Part shown: in pieces, positions 16,513 through 24,983 of the stretch | Layout: every line of letters starts with the position of its first letter | How positions within the stretch are numbered: the stretch's first letter is position 1 | NCBI GenBank assembly: GCA_937921865.1 | Contig: CAKZWF010000085.1 | Span: forward strand, 1 to 46,004 | DNA from: an uncultured Pseudomonadales bacterium | GTDB taxonomy: Bacteria; Pseudomonadota; Gammaproteobacteria; Pseudomonadales; Azotimanducaceae | DNA length: 46,004 bases | Reading direction: 5' to 3' | Notes under the pieces: generated by a model | What the model was told of the DNA's origin: nothing | Databases searched by the model: none | What the model saw: the letters and a program-made list of their open reading frames with translations, nothing else | Position numbers and translations under genes: made by a program

Positions 16513-18027
16513 GTGCATACCTTTGTCAGCCCATTAGAAGCTGCGCTTCAACAGGCGCCGGAGAAAACGGCTGTGATTGACGGAGCCGATCGCTTTACCT
16601 TTCGTCAGCTCCACGAGCGTTGCAGTCGGCTGGCGGGTCTGTTGCATGATCTGGGTATTCGCAAAGGTGATCGAGTCGCGATCCTGGCTGCGAATGGCCA
16701 CGCTTACGTGGAGGTCCTTGTTGGTGCCCCGGCTGCCGGCTTTGTTGTAGTGCCGCTGAATACCCGTCACGCTGAGCCGGAACTGCACTATGCGCTGGAG
16801 GATTCCGGCACCAAGGTGCTGATCACCGATCGTGACCCTGGTGCGCTCGCCGAGGTAGTGCCTGTGGTCATTACTCTGGGTGATGATTACGAGGGGCGAT
16901 TAAGTGCATCGACACCACGCCAGCTTGGCCAGGGGGTGACGGAGGATGATCTGGCCGGGCTGTTCTATACCGGCGGGACCACCGGAAAGTCCAAAGGCGT
17001 CATGCTCAGTCACCGCAACCTGATCGCCAATACGTTCAACTATCTGATGGCTGTCCCGCAGCGGGCCGACGATGTCATGCTGGTAATGGCGCCGATGTTT
17101 CACGCCGCAGGATCCAATGGCATTCTGGCAAACATCTGGACCACGGGCACTCAGGTGACGCTTGGCGCCTTCGACCCGGCAGTTGCCCTCGATCTGATCG
17201 AAGAGCATTCGGTGACCGAATCGCTTGGCGTGCCGACCATGCTGGCAGCCATCGCGGAAGAACAGCACGTCCGACCTCGTAACACCGACAGCCTGCGCAT
17301 GATTGCCCACGGCGGCTCGCCAATCGCCACCGAAGTCATACGCCGGACCAGCAGTGCCCTGCCTTCTGCGACAATGGTCGAGGTCTACGGGGCGACGGAA
17401 CTGTCACCGCTATGCACCGTGCTGGTTGATGAAGAAAAGCTTGTGGATCTGCCGCTGGCACGTTCCTGTGGGCAGCCGGTTCTCGGCAATCACGTGGAAA
17501 TTCTCAACGTCGACGGCGAGCCGGTGAGCCAGGGTGAGATTGGTGAAGTAGTGGTGCGCGGCACCAATGTCATGCAGGGCTACTGGAACAAACCTGAGCA
17601 GACTGAAGCGGTATTGCGCGATGGTGCCTACTGGACTGGTGATCTCGGCTATCTCGATGAAAATGGTTATCTGTTTTTAGTTGATCGCAGCAAAGACATG
17701 ATTGTCAGTGGCGGTGAGAACGTCTATTCCACGGAAGTCGAAGATGTCCTTTACCGGCATCCGGCGGTTCTGGAGGCTGCGGTGTTTGGCGTTCCCGATG
17801 AGAAATGGGGTGAGGCGGTCTGGGCAGTGGTGGTGCCGAGGGCCGATCACTCCAACATCGACCCGGCGGAGCTGATTGCCTTCTGCCACGACAATATTGC
17901 CGGATACAAAACTCCGAAAGGCATAGACATCCAGACTGAGCCACTGCCGAAATCCGGACCGGGGAAAGTTCTGAAACGGCAGCTGCGCGCGCCTTTCTGG
18001 GAAGGCGTGGATCGAGCGGTGAACTGA
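16513..18027 (+). CDS. AMP-dependent acyl-CoA synthetase
   Basis: 504 residues of the ANL superfamily. The P-loop-like motif is YTGGTTGKSKG near residue 155. VEVYGATELSP binds the adenylate, and GYLFLVDRSKDMIVSGGENVYS is the hinge and A8 region. The catalytic Lys is in PKSGPGKVLKRQL near the C-terminus. It activates a carboxylic acid to the acyl-CoA in two steps. Chain length cannot be judged; the size fits medium/long-chain FadD-like or aromatic ligases. GTG 16513 has GGAGAG seven bases upstream. The Ldh2-type gene follows by 19 bases, probably in the same transcript. Confidence 0.92.
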   Translation: MHTFVSPLEAALQQAPEKTAVIDGADRFTFRQLHERCSRLAGLLHDLGIRKGDRVAILAANGHAYVEVLVGAPAAGFVVVPLNTRHAEPELHYALEDSGTKVLITDRDPGALAEVVPVVITLGDDYEGRLSASTPRQLGQGVTEDDLAGLFYTGGTTGKSKGVMLSHRNLIANTFNYLMAVPQRADDVMLVMAPMFHAAGSNGILANIWTTGTQVTLGAFDPAVALDLIEEHSVTESLGVPTMLAAIAEEQHVRPRNTDSLRMIAHGGSPIATEVIRRTSSALPSATMVEVYGATELSPLCTVLVDEEKLVDLPLARSCGQPVLGNHVEILNVDGEPVSQGEIGEVVVRGTNVMQGYWNKPEQTEAVLRDGAYWTGDLGYLDENGYLFLVDRSKDMIVSGGENVYSTEVEDVLYRHPAVLEAAVFGVPDEKWGEAVWAVVVPRADHSNIDPAELIAFCHDNIAGYKTPKGIDIQTEPLPKSGPGKVLKRQLRAPFWEGVDRAVN

Positions 18028-18046
18028 TTGTGCCGGTAGACGGGAC

Positions 18047-19099
18047 ATGACTCGCCACTATCCCGCCCGGCAACTGCAGAATCTTGCGTCGGATATATTT
18101 GTTGCGGCCGGTCTCGAACGCTCCAGGGCCGAGCTGATCGCCCGGGGTTTTCTCGAAGCTGATCTGATGGGCTTCTCCACTCATGGTCTGTCTCGTGTGC
18201 CGGCGAATGTGAAGTGGCTGGAATCGGGTACCACCCGGGCTCATGGTGAGCCGGTGGTTCTATATGATGCGCCAGCGGCCGCCAGTTGGGATGCCTGTTT
18301 CCTGCCGGGACCGTATGTGATGCACGTGGCGATAGATCATGCTGCGCAACGGGCAAGTCAGCAGGGGGTCTATCTTATGACGCTGCGCCGGGCGCAACAC
18401 ATTGCCTGCCTGGCCAGTTATCTGGTGCCGATTGTCGAACTCGGCCTGGTTGGGATCATCATGGCCAGTACCCCGGATGAAGCGTTTGTCAGCCCGTTCA
18501 AGGGCAGAACACCTTTGTTTTCCAATAACCCGATTGCGTTCTGTGCGCCCACCAGTGCTGACCCTGTACTTTTCGACGTCAGTACGGCAGTGACCGCAGG
18601 TGGCCAGGTTGCCCGTGCAGCCAGAGAAGGCCGGCAACTCCCGGAAGCCTGCCTCAAAGATGCTTCAGGACGGGTGACCGCTGACCCGACCGTGCTCGGG
18701 AAGGGTGGTTCGGTGATGCCGGTTGGGGGTGAAGGGCATGGCCACAAAGGCTATGCACTGACCGTGCTGACAGAGATTCTGACTCAGGTGCTGGCGGGTT
18801 ACGGTCGGGGCCGCGGCGCTGGCGATGGAGAAGCTAACTCGGTGCTTTTGCAGATCATCGATCCCCGCTTGATCGCGGGCCATGCTGATTATCTCCACGA
18901 AATGGATTATCTCCTGGAGAGTATTCGGAACAGTGCGCCTGATGATGCAGACGAACCGGTGCGTGTGCCGGGAGAGCGGTCCTGGTCGATGCGTCGGCAG
19001 CGTCTTGCTGAAGGTGTCGACCTCTATCCTGGTGTCTTTGAAGGCTTGCTGGCTCAGGCACGGCGACTGGGTGTCGACACAGATCTGGTTGCACGGTGA
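18047..19099 (+). CDS. Ldh2/malate-type NAD(P) oxidoreductase
   Basis: 350 residues, typical of the Ldh2/YlbC/MdhA family (not related to classical lactate dehydrogenase). The motifs are DLMGFSTHGLSRVP near residue 45 (the conserved active-site His), FSNNPIAFCAP and VGGEGHGHKGYAL near residue 230 (dinucleotide-binding Gly-rich loop). It oxidises a 2-hydroxy acid, such as malate, lactate or ureidoglycolate-like acids, to the 2-oxo acid. It lies directly after an acyl-CoA synthetase and before a CoA-transferase remnant, suggesting a former carboxylic-acid catabolic operon. Confidence 0.88.
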   Translation: MTRHYPARQLQNLASDIFVAAGLERSRAELIARGFLEADLMGFSTHGLSRVPANVKWLESGTTRAHGEPVVLYDAPAAASWDACFLPGPYVMHVAIDHAAQRASQQGVYLMTLRRAQHIACLASYLVPIVELGLVGIIMASTPDEAFVSPFKGRTPLFSNNPIAFCAPTSADPVLFDVSTAVTAGGQVARAAREGRQLPEACLKDASGRVTADPTVLGKGGSVMPVGGEGHGHKGYALTVLTEILTQVLAGYGRGRGAGDGEANSVLLQIIDPRLIAGHADYLHEMDYLLESIRNSAPDDADEPVRVPGERSWSMRRQRLAEGVDLYPGVFEGLLAQARRLGVDTDLVAR

Positions 19100-19139
19100 T
19101 GACTTGGAAGATGATCCGGAGCGCAAGTAAGGATGCCAA

Positions 19140-19474
19140 GTGGACTACCTGTTGAACGATCTTAAGGTGACTGATGCTGCGTCGTTTCGGGCTGGTCCCG
19201 GTGCCGCCACAGTGATGGCCGATTGCGATGCGCAGGTCATCAAAACCTGCAGAATCGGCCCGTGAGGTCACTTCGCGCCTGATAGCAGATGCCGATGTGC
19301 TGATTGTGAAGTTCTTCGATGATCAACTTGTCAGATTTCAACTCGACTATGAGTCCGTCCGCGCGCTTAACGGAAGTTCTCGCTGAGCTCGGTTTCACCG
19401 CAGCACAAACTCAGGCGCTCATTGAGTCCGGGGTCGTGCGCGATGGTCGCCAGACTGGACAGGCTGCCGGCTGA
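19140..19474 (+). pseudogene. degraded CaiB/BaiF CoA-transferase remnant
   Basis: Three reading-frame pieces of one family appear in order. (1) GTG 19140 with AAGGA upstream gives VDYLLNDLKVTDAASFRAGP and VMADCDAQVIK, the family N-terminus, stopping at 19263. (2) About 19258-19386 gives SRLIADADVLIV and VRFQLDYESVRALN, the segment that normally follows about 50 residues later. (3) 19373-19474 gives EVLAELGFTAAQTQALIESGVV, the family C-terminus. A working gene is about 1200 bp; this is 335 bp, with the central catalytic part deleted and at least two frame changes. It is the dead last member of the 16513-19099 operon. Confidence 0.82.
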
Positions 19475-19475
19475 A

Positions 19476-21749
19476 TCAGCTGCGTAACAGCTGCTGCCGT
19501 AAGGTCCTCAGCTCGGTGTTTTCAGGATTGCGTTGCAGCAGAGGTTCCAGGTAGCGCAGCGCCGCTTCGCTATCGCCCATATCCCGGAGAATGGTCACCA
19601 GTGCGATCGCGACGGTGTCGTTTTCCGGCCAGCGCTCCAACATGGACGTCAGCTGCGCAACGGCAGCGGAGCTGTCGCCTGTGCCGTTCAGAGCCAGCGC
19701 CAGAGTGTAGCTATAGCGCGGATCGTCTGGGGCCAGCGCAGCGGCCTGCTGAAAATATGCTACAGCGTCGGCTGAGCGGGTATTACGGGTCAGCCACAGT
19801 GCGTAGCTGTAGTGTGTTTCCGGTGACTCAGGAGCTGCCTCCAACGCGGTGTTCAGAAGTCGCTTACTTTGAGGATCACGCAGGGTGGCGCGATACAGGT
19901 CAGCGAGGTTCAGCAGTGCCGGTACCCAGTTGGCTTGGATCGCCAGGGCCCGGTCGAGTGCTGCTTCTGCGTCGGCCATATTACCCATCGCCATCTGGGC
20001 ATTGGCACCATTTACCAGTGACTCCGGAAAATCGCTGGTCAAGGCCTGGGTTGCGAGATACTCGCCAAGGTACGGCTGCAGCTGTGCGATCCGTTCCGGG
20101 CTGTTGACGATCGGCATCAGCGCGGTGAACGCTGCATTACGTACCGCCAGTCGCTCGTCTTCAAGCAGTGGCAGCAGATAGCGCCACTGGGTCTGCGCCG
20201 ACAGCCCGGCGACGCCTTCAGCTGCAGCAATGCGCAACAGCGGATGGTCAGCACGGGAGGCTGCCCGCACGCTGTCCAGCGAATAACCCCGCGCATAACC
20301 TGCCATCAGTGCAACTGCGTTGGCTCTAACCATGATCGGCACGTTGTCGTCATTCGCCAGGGCCGCCAGCCCTGCTTCGGCTGCTGGATCCTGACGCTGG
20401 GCCCGGGCGAAGGTTTCCCCGAAATGTGCGGGCTGCGGCCTGAACCACTGTTCGAAAGCGCTAACCAGTTCGGCGTTATCCAGGTCCTGGTGGCAGCTGC
20501 TGCAGGCGTTCGGGGTGCCCAGAGCTTCGCTGAGATCGGGTCTGGGAATTCGAAAGCTGTGGTCCCGCCTTGCGTCTACGCCCATATACACTTCACTGGT
20601 CATGTGACAGTTCACGCATTTAGCGGCCGCGCTGTCGACCGGGTGATGATGGTGGCTCGGGTCGTCGTAGCTCGCGAGCGGTAACGTCGGAAAATCCGGA
20701 CGGCCCTGTGGATTGTGGCACTGGGTGCAGGTCTGGTTGTCCGGGAGTTTCAGCGTTGCGCTGTGCGCATCGTGACAGTTGCTGCAGGTGACGCCAGCCA
20801 GGTGCATGCGACTCTGCAGAAACGATCCATAGACATAGACTTCATCGAGAATCTGACCGTCCGGGTGATACAGGCCCGGGCGCAGCAGGCTTGGCAGATA
20901 ATGGTCGAAATAAGATGCGCTCGCGGTGAAACCCTCTGCCAGCTGACTGCGCCGGGAATGACATTGTGCGCAGACGTTGATTTGCGTCTGTTGGCTGTTC
21001 AGTGCTGGCAGCGCCACGAGGTCGCCGCCTTTTGCCGCTGCTACGTGCGCAGAACCTGGTCCATGGCAGGCTTCGCAGCCGACATCGGCTTCGCTGAAAG
21101 TGGTGTTGTAGGTGCCGGTTTCATGATCGTAATTCTTGCGGACATCGGTGGAGTGGCAATCTGCGCACATACCGTTCCAGTTGTTAGCCCGGCCCTGCCA
21201 GTGCATCGGATCTCCCGCCGGGTATTCGCCGGGATACAGGTCGTACCAGCGCTGGCCGCCGCGACTGGCGTCCCGGGTATCCCAGGGCGTGGGCATCACC
21301 TGCAGCTGACCAGAGTCCAGCGCCACCACGTACTGCTGCAACGGCTCAACGCCAAAGGTATAAACAACTTCCACAGGCTCGCTGTTGGTGTCCGGGGTGA
21401 TGAAAAAACGTTCGCCGTCATGCGCAAAGCTGACCGTTTCATGGCTGCTGTTGAAATCAGCCAGTACCGTTTCCGGGGTTGCCTCCTGCAGCGCCAGATC
21501 ATGGTGAGAATCCTGCCAGCTCTGCCACTGTTGCTCGTGACATTCGGCACAGCTTGCCGAACCCAGATATTCGGCTGGTTCCGATTGCCCGGCGGCTGTG
21601 CTGTCCGCTGCAGTTTCGGTGAGTTGTTCTGGTTGGGTTTCGTCGGCACCACAACCCACAAGACCCGTCAGGCTGAGCACAACAAGCGCGATCAGGAAAG
21701 GCTGGAAAAAAGGGTCAGCAGCAGGAGCAAGCGGTTGGGGTGAGTGCAT
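19476..21749 (-). CDS. octaheme cytochrome c lipoprotein with HEAT and TPR domains
   Basis: About 757 residues from ATG 21749. A lipoprotein signal ends in LTGLVGC. Eight CxxCH heme sites follow over about residues 65-430: CAECH, CADCH, CEACH, CAQCH, CSNCH, CTQCH, CVNCH, CSSCH. This is a cytochrome c554/c-prime-type domain. Next come HEAT-like helices (about 450-560) and several TPR repeats to the end (DAEAALDRALAIQANWVPALL, ADAVAYFQQAAALAPDD). The protein should be anchored to a membrane on the periplasmic side and move electrons, with the repeats as protein-binding arms. The longer frame to 21863 lacks a signal at its start. It converges on the CoA-transferase remnant. Confidence 0.9.
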   Translation of the reverse strand: MHSPQPLAPAADPFFQPFLIALVVLSLTGLVGCGADETQPEQLTETAADSTAAGQSEPAEYLGSASCAECHEQQWQSWQDSHHDLALQEATPETVLADFNSSHETVSFAHDGERFFITPDTNSEPVEVVYTFGVEPLQQYVVALDSGQLQVMPTPWDTRDASRGGQRWYDLYPGEYPAGDPMHWQGRANNWNGMCADCHSTDVRKNYDHETGTYNTTFSEADVGCEACHGPGSAHVAAAKGGDLVALPALNSQQTQINVCAQCHSRRSQLAEGFTASASYFDHYLPSLLRPGLYHPDGQILDEVYVYGSFLQSRMHLAGVTCSNCHDAHSATLKLPDNQTCTQCHNPQGRPDFPTLPLASYDDPSHHHHPVDSAAAKCVNCHMTSEVYMGVDARRDHSFRIPRPDLSEALGTPNACSSCHQDLDNAELVSAFEQWFRPQPAHFGETFARAQRQDPAAEAGLAALANDDNVPIMVRANAVALMAGYARGYSLDSVRAASRADHPLLRIAAAEGVAGLSAQTQWRYLLPLLEDERLAVRNAAFTALMPIVNSPERIAQLQPYLGEYLATQALTSDFPESLVNGANAQMAMGNMADAEAALDRALAIQANWVPALLNLADLYRATLRDPQSKRLLNTALEAAPESPETHYSYALWLTRNTRSADAVAYFQQAAALAPDDPRYSYTLALALNGTGDSSAAVAQLTSMLERWPENDTVAIALVTILRDMGDSEAALRYLEPLLQRNPENTELRTLRQQLLRS

Positions 21750-21900
21750 CCGGCGAGCATACCAGAGGCTGAACACGAGTACTCTTGTCTGACCAGATGC
21801 GGAGCGTATATAGACGCGCGGTTGCGACATGCCAACTCGGGTAAACTGCGCCGGTGTTCGCATATGATTGATCGGCAGGAAAAATACAGGACAACAAAAA

Positions 21901-22221
21901 GTGGGTGATCTCGATCAGGAGTTCCGTACGCTCGAACGCAGTGTTGAAGAACTCGTCGCCCTGCTCCAGGAAGAAGATGAGACTTTCTGGAGCAGTTATT
22001 TACGGCGGGGTTTGCGTCAGGTCGGCGAAAATCGTCTGTCCGGAGTGACCTTTATTCTCGGCTGCTATGGCGGCTTCGAGACATTCTCCGACTTCCGTCT
22101 GGGCGAACGCTGGCAGGTTGAGGATCCGCTGCGCTATCGAAATCTCAATTCGCGGCTGACCCTGCTGCGCAGCAGGGCGTTCGATGCAGCCAACGTGATT
22201 ACAGCCCGTCGCAGCTGGTAG
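21901..22221 (+). CDS. small cytoplasmic protein of unknown function
   Basis: 106 residues from GTG 21901 (AGGA about nine bases upstream; a TTG at 21868 would add 11 residues). The N-terminal half is acidic and helical (LDQEFRTLERSVEELVALLQEEDETFWSSYLRR). A more globular part follows (GVTFILGCYGGFETFSDFRLGE). The layout recalls small DUF proteins with a helical N-terminus followed by a GG(M/F)GSFND-like segment. I do not recognise a function. Its TAG at 22219-22221 directly abuts the stop of the convergent AhpD-like gene. Confidence 0.65.
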   Translation: MGDLDQEFRTLERSVEELVALLQEEDETFWSSYLRRGLRQVGENRLSGVTFILGCYGGFETFSDFRLGERWQVEDPLRYRNLNSRLTLLRSRAFDAANVITARRSW

Positions 22222-23355
22222 TCAGGTTTCCAGCCGGGCGGACACAAAAGCGTTCAGACCCAGCTCCTCGCGAATGTCAGCAGTGACCGCCGCGGTAGCT
22301 GTGTCTACAGGGATTCCGGTAGCGTCGGCAATGCGCACCATGCGCTGAAAGTTGCCGATCACACCGGCGGCATCAACGAGTGCTGGAACACCCAGAACGT
22401 CCACCAGGGCGGCTCTGGCGCTGGCCAGTTCGGCTGGATTCTTTAACGCCGCCTCGACCAGTCCCACCAGTACCGCACTGCCTTTGATGCCGCTGTCGAT
22501 ATCTGCACCGGCAATTATGGTTCTCAGTTCTACTGCTTCGCCGCGCTGCTCGATGCTCCCACGGAGCATCATCGAATGGGCACTGGTTCAGTAGAAGCAG
22601 TCGTTGAGGGCGGAGGTTCTTGCGGCCACCAGTTCAGTCTGCGGACGTTGCAGGGTCAGGGAACCTGTCGCGCCCATATCCATCACCTGCGGTGTGGGCA
22701 GATACTGCGCCGCAGACAACGTGTGCAGCATTCGAACCGCATCCGGTATCAGACTCATCGCACGGATCACGTTACCCATCCGCGGCGCACCGAAGTAAAT
22801 GTCTGCCTCAGTTTCAGTCAGGTTCTCCGGATAGATCATCGGCACCCAGGCAACATCAATTGCAGCACCTGCAGGAAGGTAGTTGTCGGGTATACCGTCG
22901 AGAGGTTCCGGGAGAAGTGGCACGGGCAACCCGAGGACCTGATGGAAGCTGTCGATCGACACCACCGTCACGACCACACTGAGCATTTCGACATAGTGCC
23001 CATAGCTGAAGTTGTCGTTGATCAGTTCAGCCACCCGGCTGCCGGTAAATCGGGCGGAATCCGTGCAGATGCGGTGAATTGTATCAACGACCTCGTCTGC
23101 CAGCAGGTCCTGGGATTCCGCCGGATCATGGGCGCCACTTACTGCAAGCGGCGACAGCTCGGCAGCACGCCTGTCGCACAGGGAACAATTTTCTGCGGCG
23201 CGAGCAGTCTGGGCGATCGCCAGACGCTCGCTGCCTGTCCACCAGTTGCCCGGGCTGGCAATGTAGCGCCAGGCAGCCCTGTAAGCGTCGCTCTTTTCCC
23301 TGGGAATGGGAAAGGGCGATTGTCGGTAGTCGAAAGCCTGTCTGCTTGCGCTCAC
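22222..23355 (-). CDS. AhpD-like peroxidase-related protein, candidate selenoprotein with in-frame TGA
   Basis: One frame of 377 residues from GTG 23355 to TGA 22222, interrupted by TGA at 22588-22590 (residue 256). The TGA lies in ELVAARTSALNDCFY-TGA-TSAH. The AhpD/carboxymuconolactone-decarboxylase core has E-x11-C-x2-C-x3-H. Here Glu241, Cys253, residue 256 and His260 keep exactly that spacing, and only the second Cys codon is replaced by TGA. The 121 codons after it are a normal AhpD-like C-terminal half (LVDAAGVIGNFQRMVRIAD). A SECIS-like hairpin follows the TGA. Sec at redox positions is known in AhpD-like proteins, so I infer a CxxU selenoprotein acting as a thiol-dependent peroxidase or redox enzyme. 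A nonsense mutation is the alternative. The ALDH gene is divergent. Confidence 0.8.
22552..22570 (-). promoter_or_regulatory. candidate bacterial SECIS hairpin
   Basis: On the minus strand GATGCTCC-GTG-GGAGCATC forms a perfect 8-bp stem. The loop begins 26 nt after the in-frame TGA. Published bacterial SECIS models place a small G-containing apical loop about 16-37 nt after UGA on a stem of this size, so position, stem and loop all fit. The hairpin is inside the coding frame, as bacterial SECIS elements are. Confidence 0.72.
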
Positions 23356-23364
23356 TTTGTTTAA

Positions 23365-23448
23365 CTCGCTCCTGGTTGTTTAGTAGCCGCTCATGGCTTT
23401 TTAACAGCCGCTCATGGCTGTTTAATAACCGCTCATGGCTGTCCAAAT
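23365..23448. repeat. four tandem 21-bp hairpin repeats between divergent genes
   Basis: Copies start at 23365 (degenerate), 23386, 23407 and 23428 with an exact 21-bp period. Each has the core GCCGCTCATGGCTGTTTAAT or close to it, with the short inverted repeat AGCC/GGCT. They lie in the leader of the selenoprotein candidate (minus strand) and upstream of the aldehyde dehydrogenase (plus). On the minus strand three copies contain a 4-codon mini-ORF, ATG AGC GGC/GGT TAY or TGT TAA. The core is shared with the array at 32256-32408. Confidence 0.85.
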
Positions 23449-23492
23449 CCGCATTGAGTATCCTCGGCAGCTTAGTGAAAGGAGTTGGTGCG

Positions 23493-24950
23493 ATGCAATT
23501 GCAGGATGCGGGTTTGTTGAAGACGGGTGCCTACATTGATGGTAAATGGCAGGCGGCGGACAGCGGCGAGACAACAGCTGTGATCAATCCGGCGACAGGG
23601 CAGAGTATTGCCGAGGTAGCCCGTTGTGGCCACGCTGAAACCCAGCAGGCAATTGCCGCTGCGGATCGTGCGCTTGCGGACTGGCGGGCCCGACCGGCTG
23701 CTGAGCGCTCCCGGTATGTGCGCAAGCTGTTTGATCTGATGATGGCCGCCCAGGAGGACCTCGCCCAGCTGATGACGGCTGAGCAGGGTAAACCCATCAC
23801 CGAGTCCCGGGGTGAGATTGCTTATGGCGCCAGCTTTCTGGAGTGGTTCGCCGAAGAGGCGAAGCGGGTGTATGGAGATACCATTCCAGCGCCCTCAGCG
23901 GACAAGCGCATCGTCTGTACCCGGCAGCCGGTCGGTGTAGTGGCGTGCATCACTCCCTGGAATTTCCCCAATGCCATGTTGACGCGGAAAATCGGCCCGG
24001 CTCTGGCCAGTGGCTGCACGGTGGTCTGCAAACCCGCCGGCGCAACGCCGCTGTCTGCGCTGGCCATCGCCGAGCTTGCTGATCGTGCGGGCATTCCGCC
24101 TGGTGTGGTGAATGTGCTTGCCGGTAAGACTGGCGAGATTGGTGAAGCGCTGACCAGCAGTCCTCGGGTACGCAAACTGACCTTCACGGGTTCCACTGAA
24201 GTTGGTAAAGAGTTGATCCGTGCCTGCGCCGGTACGGTAAAGCGCACGTCTATGGAGTTGGGTGGCAATGCCCCATTCATCGTCTTTGACGATGCGGATC
24301 TGGATGCGGCTGTGGTTGGTGCAATTGCCTCGAAGTATCGGAATGCCGGACAGACCTGTGTATGTGCAAATCGAATGCTGATCCAGCGCGGTGTCTACGA
24401 GGAGTTTGCGACCAGACTAGAGGCAGCAGTGGCACAACTGCGGGTTGGTGACGGCGTCGATGAGCAGACCACCATCGGCCCGCTGATCGATCGTCAGGCC
24501 GCGGATTCTGTTCTGGAGATGATTGACGACGCCACCCGTCAGGGTGCGCGACTGGTGATCGGTGGTCGACGCAGTGACATTGGTGATGCATTTATTGAAC
24601 CGGCGATATTGACCGGTGTCACCGACCAGATGCGAGTTTTTCGGGAGGAGATTTTTGGCCCGGTTGCACCCCTGATTGCCTTCGACACCGAAGCCGAAGC
24701 GATTGCGCTTGCCAACGATACTGAGTTTGGACTCGCGTCGTATTTTTACTCTCGCGACATCGGCAGGATATGGCGGGTTGCAGAAGGCCTGGACTATGGC
24801 ATTGTCGGGATCAACGAGGGATTGATTTCGAATGCGGCGGCTCCCTTTGGCGGTATGAAAGAGTCCGGGAACGGTCGGGAAGGTTCCCGATATGGCATGG
24901 ACGAATATCTGGAGATCAAATATATGTGTCTCGGCGGGCTGGACCGTTAG
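23493..24950 (+). CDS. NAD(P)-dependent aldehyde dehydrogenase, succinate-semialdehyde type
   Basis: 485 residues, the usual size of GabD-like enzymes. Asn157 (CITPWNFPNAM), Glu255 (TSMELGGNAP) and the catalytic Cys289 (NAGQTCVCAN) are all present, and PFGGMKESGNGREGSRYG closes the C-terminus. It oxidises an aldehyde, most likely succinate semialdehyde or a similar omega-oxo acid, to the carboxylate; exact substrate is inferred from subfamily resemblance. ATG 23493 has AAGGAG eight bases upstream. A much longer open frame (from 23079) runs through the tandem repeats and is not used. No GABA transaminase gene is adjacent. Confidence 0.92.
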   Translation: MQLQDAGLLKTGAYIDGKWQAADSGETTAVINPATGQSIAEVARCGHAETQQAIAAADRALADWRARPAAERSRYVRKLFDLMMAAQEDLAQLMTAEQGKPITESRGEIAYGASFLEWFAEEAKRVYGDTIPAPSADKRIVCTRQPVGVVACITPWNFPNAMLTRKIGPALASGCTVVCKPAGATPLSALAIAELADRAGIPPGVVNVLAGKTGEIGEALTSSPRVRKLTFTGSTEVGKELIRACAGTVKRTSMELGGNAPFIVFDDADLDAAVVGAIASKYRNAGQTCVCANRMLIQRGVYEEFATRLEAAVAQLRVGDGVDEQTTIGPLIDRQAADSVLEMIDDATRQGARLVIGGRRSDIGDAFIEPAILTGVTDQMRVFREEIFGPVAPLIAFDTEAEAIALANDTEFGLASYFYSRDIGRIWRVAEGLDYGIVGINEGLISNAAAPFGGMKESGNGREGSRYGMDEYLEIKYMCLGGLDR

Positions 24951-24983
24951 TGCATCGGATCCGAGGTTGAAGCAGCACTGCTG

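Noticed and set aside
20715..21743. Plus-strand frame of 342 codons
   Set aside because: Antisense to the octaheme lipoprotein, whose eight CxxCH sites fix the true frame.
22222..22572. Separate 116-residue gene beginning at the ATG after the TGA
   Set aside because: Same frame as the upstream 255 codons, begins inside the AhpD core after the CFY motif and has no ribosome site. It is the second half of one protein.
23079..23492. N-terminal extension of the aldehyde dehydrogenase through the 21-bp repeats
   Set aside because: It encodes repeated RSWLFNN-like peptides from the array and overlaps the minus-strand gene. Homology and ribosome site start at 23493.
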